From Fen-1273 sp963837815 (GTDB lineage Bacteria > Bacteroidota > Ignavibacteria > UBA10030 > UBA6906), in NCBI GenBank assembly GCA_963837815.1, contig CAWIOS010000013.1, forward strand, positions 620,001-684,000: a stretch of DNA of 64,000 nt, in the 5' to 3' direction. The translations under genes and the position numbers were made by a program. The notes below the pieces were generated by a model. It saw nothing but the letters and a program-made list of their open reading frames with translations. It was not told the origin of the DNA and searched no databases. Shown here in pieces: positions 63,895 to 64,000 of this stretch; the first letter of the stretch is position 1, and each line of letters opens with the position of its first letter.

Positions 63895-64000
63895 GTGAAT
63901 GCCTCCAGGGGATAGATTGACCTGAGCCGACGCACCGCAAGCAACGCGCTGAAGAGGGTTATCGCGAGCACAACGAGAGACACCAAGGCGGTCTGAAGAA
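63891..64000 (-). CDS. ABC transporter permease, C-terminal end only (cut by window edge)
   Basis: The last 36 codons before a TGA at 63891-63893 encode a hydrophobic helix (LVSLVVLAITLFSALLAVRR) ending LRSIYPLEAFT. That ending, with a positive patch and a Pro-Leu-Glu-Ala, is typical of FtsX/MacB-like permeases. The four-base overlap with the ATPase gene fits a single transporter. Confidence 0.75.
   Translation of the reverse strand, partial: LQTALVSLVVLAITLFSALLAVRRLRSIYPLEAFT

Overview
The window looks like a chromosomal segment from a GC-rich bacterium of the FCB group, most like Ignavibacteria, Kryptonia or other lineages near the Bacteroidota/Chlorobiota split. The support is: a secreted protein with a type IX secretion (T9SS) C-terminal sorting domain of the QNYPNPFNPTTTI type; a BtuB receptor followed by a BtuG-type surface lipoprotein; the order zapA-rny; and split NADH dehydrogenase genes. 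Unlike typical Bacteroidia, many genes have clear Shine-Dalgarno sequences, and several promoters read as sigma70-type TTGACA-N17-TATATT. The phylum assignment is inference.

Almost all genes from 1 to 57.6 kb lie on the minus strand, so transcription runs from high to low coordinates. In that direction: gltB (glutamate synthase); the trp operon trpL-E-G-D-C-F-aroF-B-A with a leader-peptide attenuator; btuB and a BtuG-like lipoprotein behind a cobalamin riboswitch; gltX-folB-folK-deoxynucleoside kinase-small membrane protein-nadA; asnS with an ABC-2 exporter, a small outer membrane protein, nuoJKLMN, nnr, tgt, yajC, ribBA, greA and a CYTH protein; tRNA-Gly, -Cys, -Leu and -Val; thrS-infC-rpmI-rplT-pheS-pheT, a coiled-coil protein and zapA; rny-coaE; a porin-like protein; nadB; and purF-pgsA-ftsY-mutL, an acyl-CoA mutase large subunit and a DUF362 protein that runs off the left edge.

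From 57.73 to about 63.18 kb the pattern breaks. A plus-strand tRNA-Ser(CGA) is followed by a truncated tyrosine integrase, a T9SS cargo protein, an orphan T9SS sorting domain on the other strand, a large secreted protein of unknown function and a degenerate copy of the tRNA 3' end. This is best read as a decayed island inserted at the tRNA. Beyond it, minus-strand genes resume with an ABC exporter (LolD/MacB-like ATPase plus the end of its permease).

The most interesting points are: (1) a complete trp attenuator whose leader peptide carries three consecutive Trp codons and appears to be translated from a leaderless mRNA, with DAHP synthase inside the same operon; (2) an acyl-CoA mutase with the active-site pair of isobutyryl-CoA mutase rather than methylmalonyl-CoA mutase; (3) a riboswitch-controlled BtuB/BtuG-type B12 capture pair; (4) the tRNA-Ser island with att-like repeats; (5) infC starting with AUU. 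All coordinates and motifs were read by eye; no database search was run.
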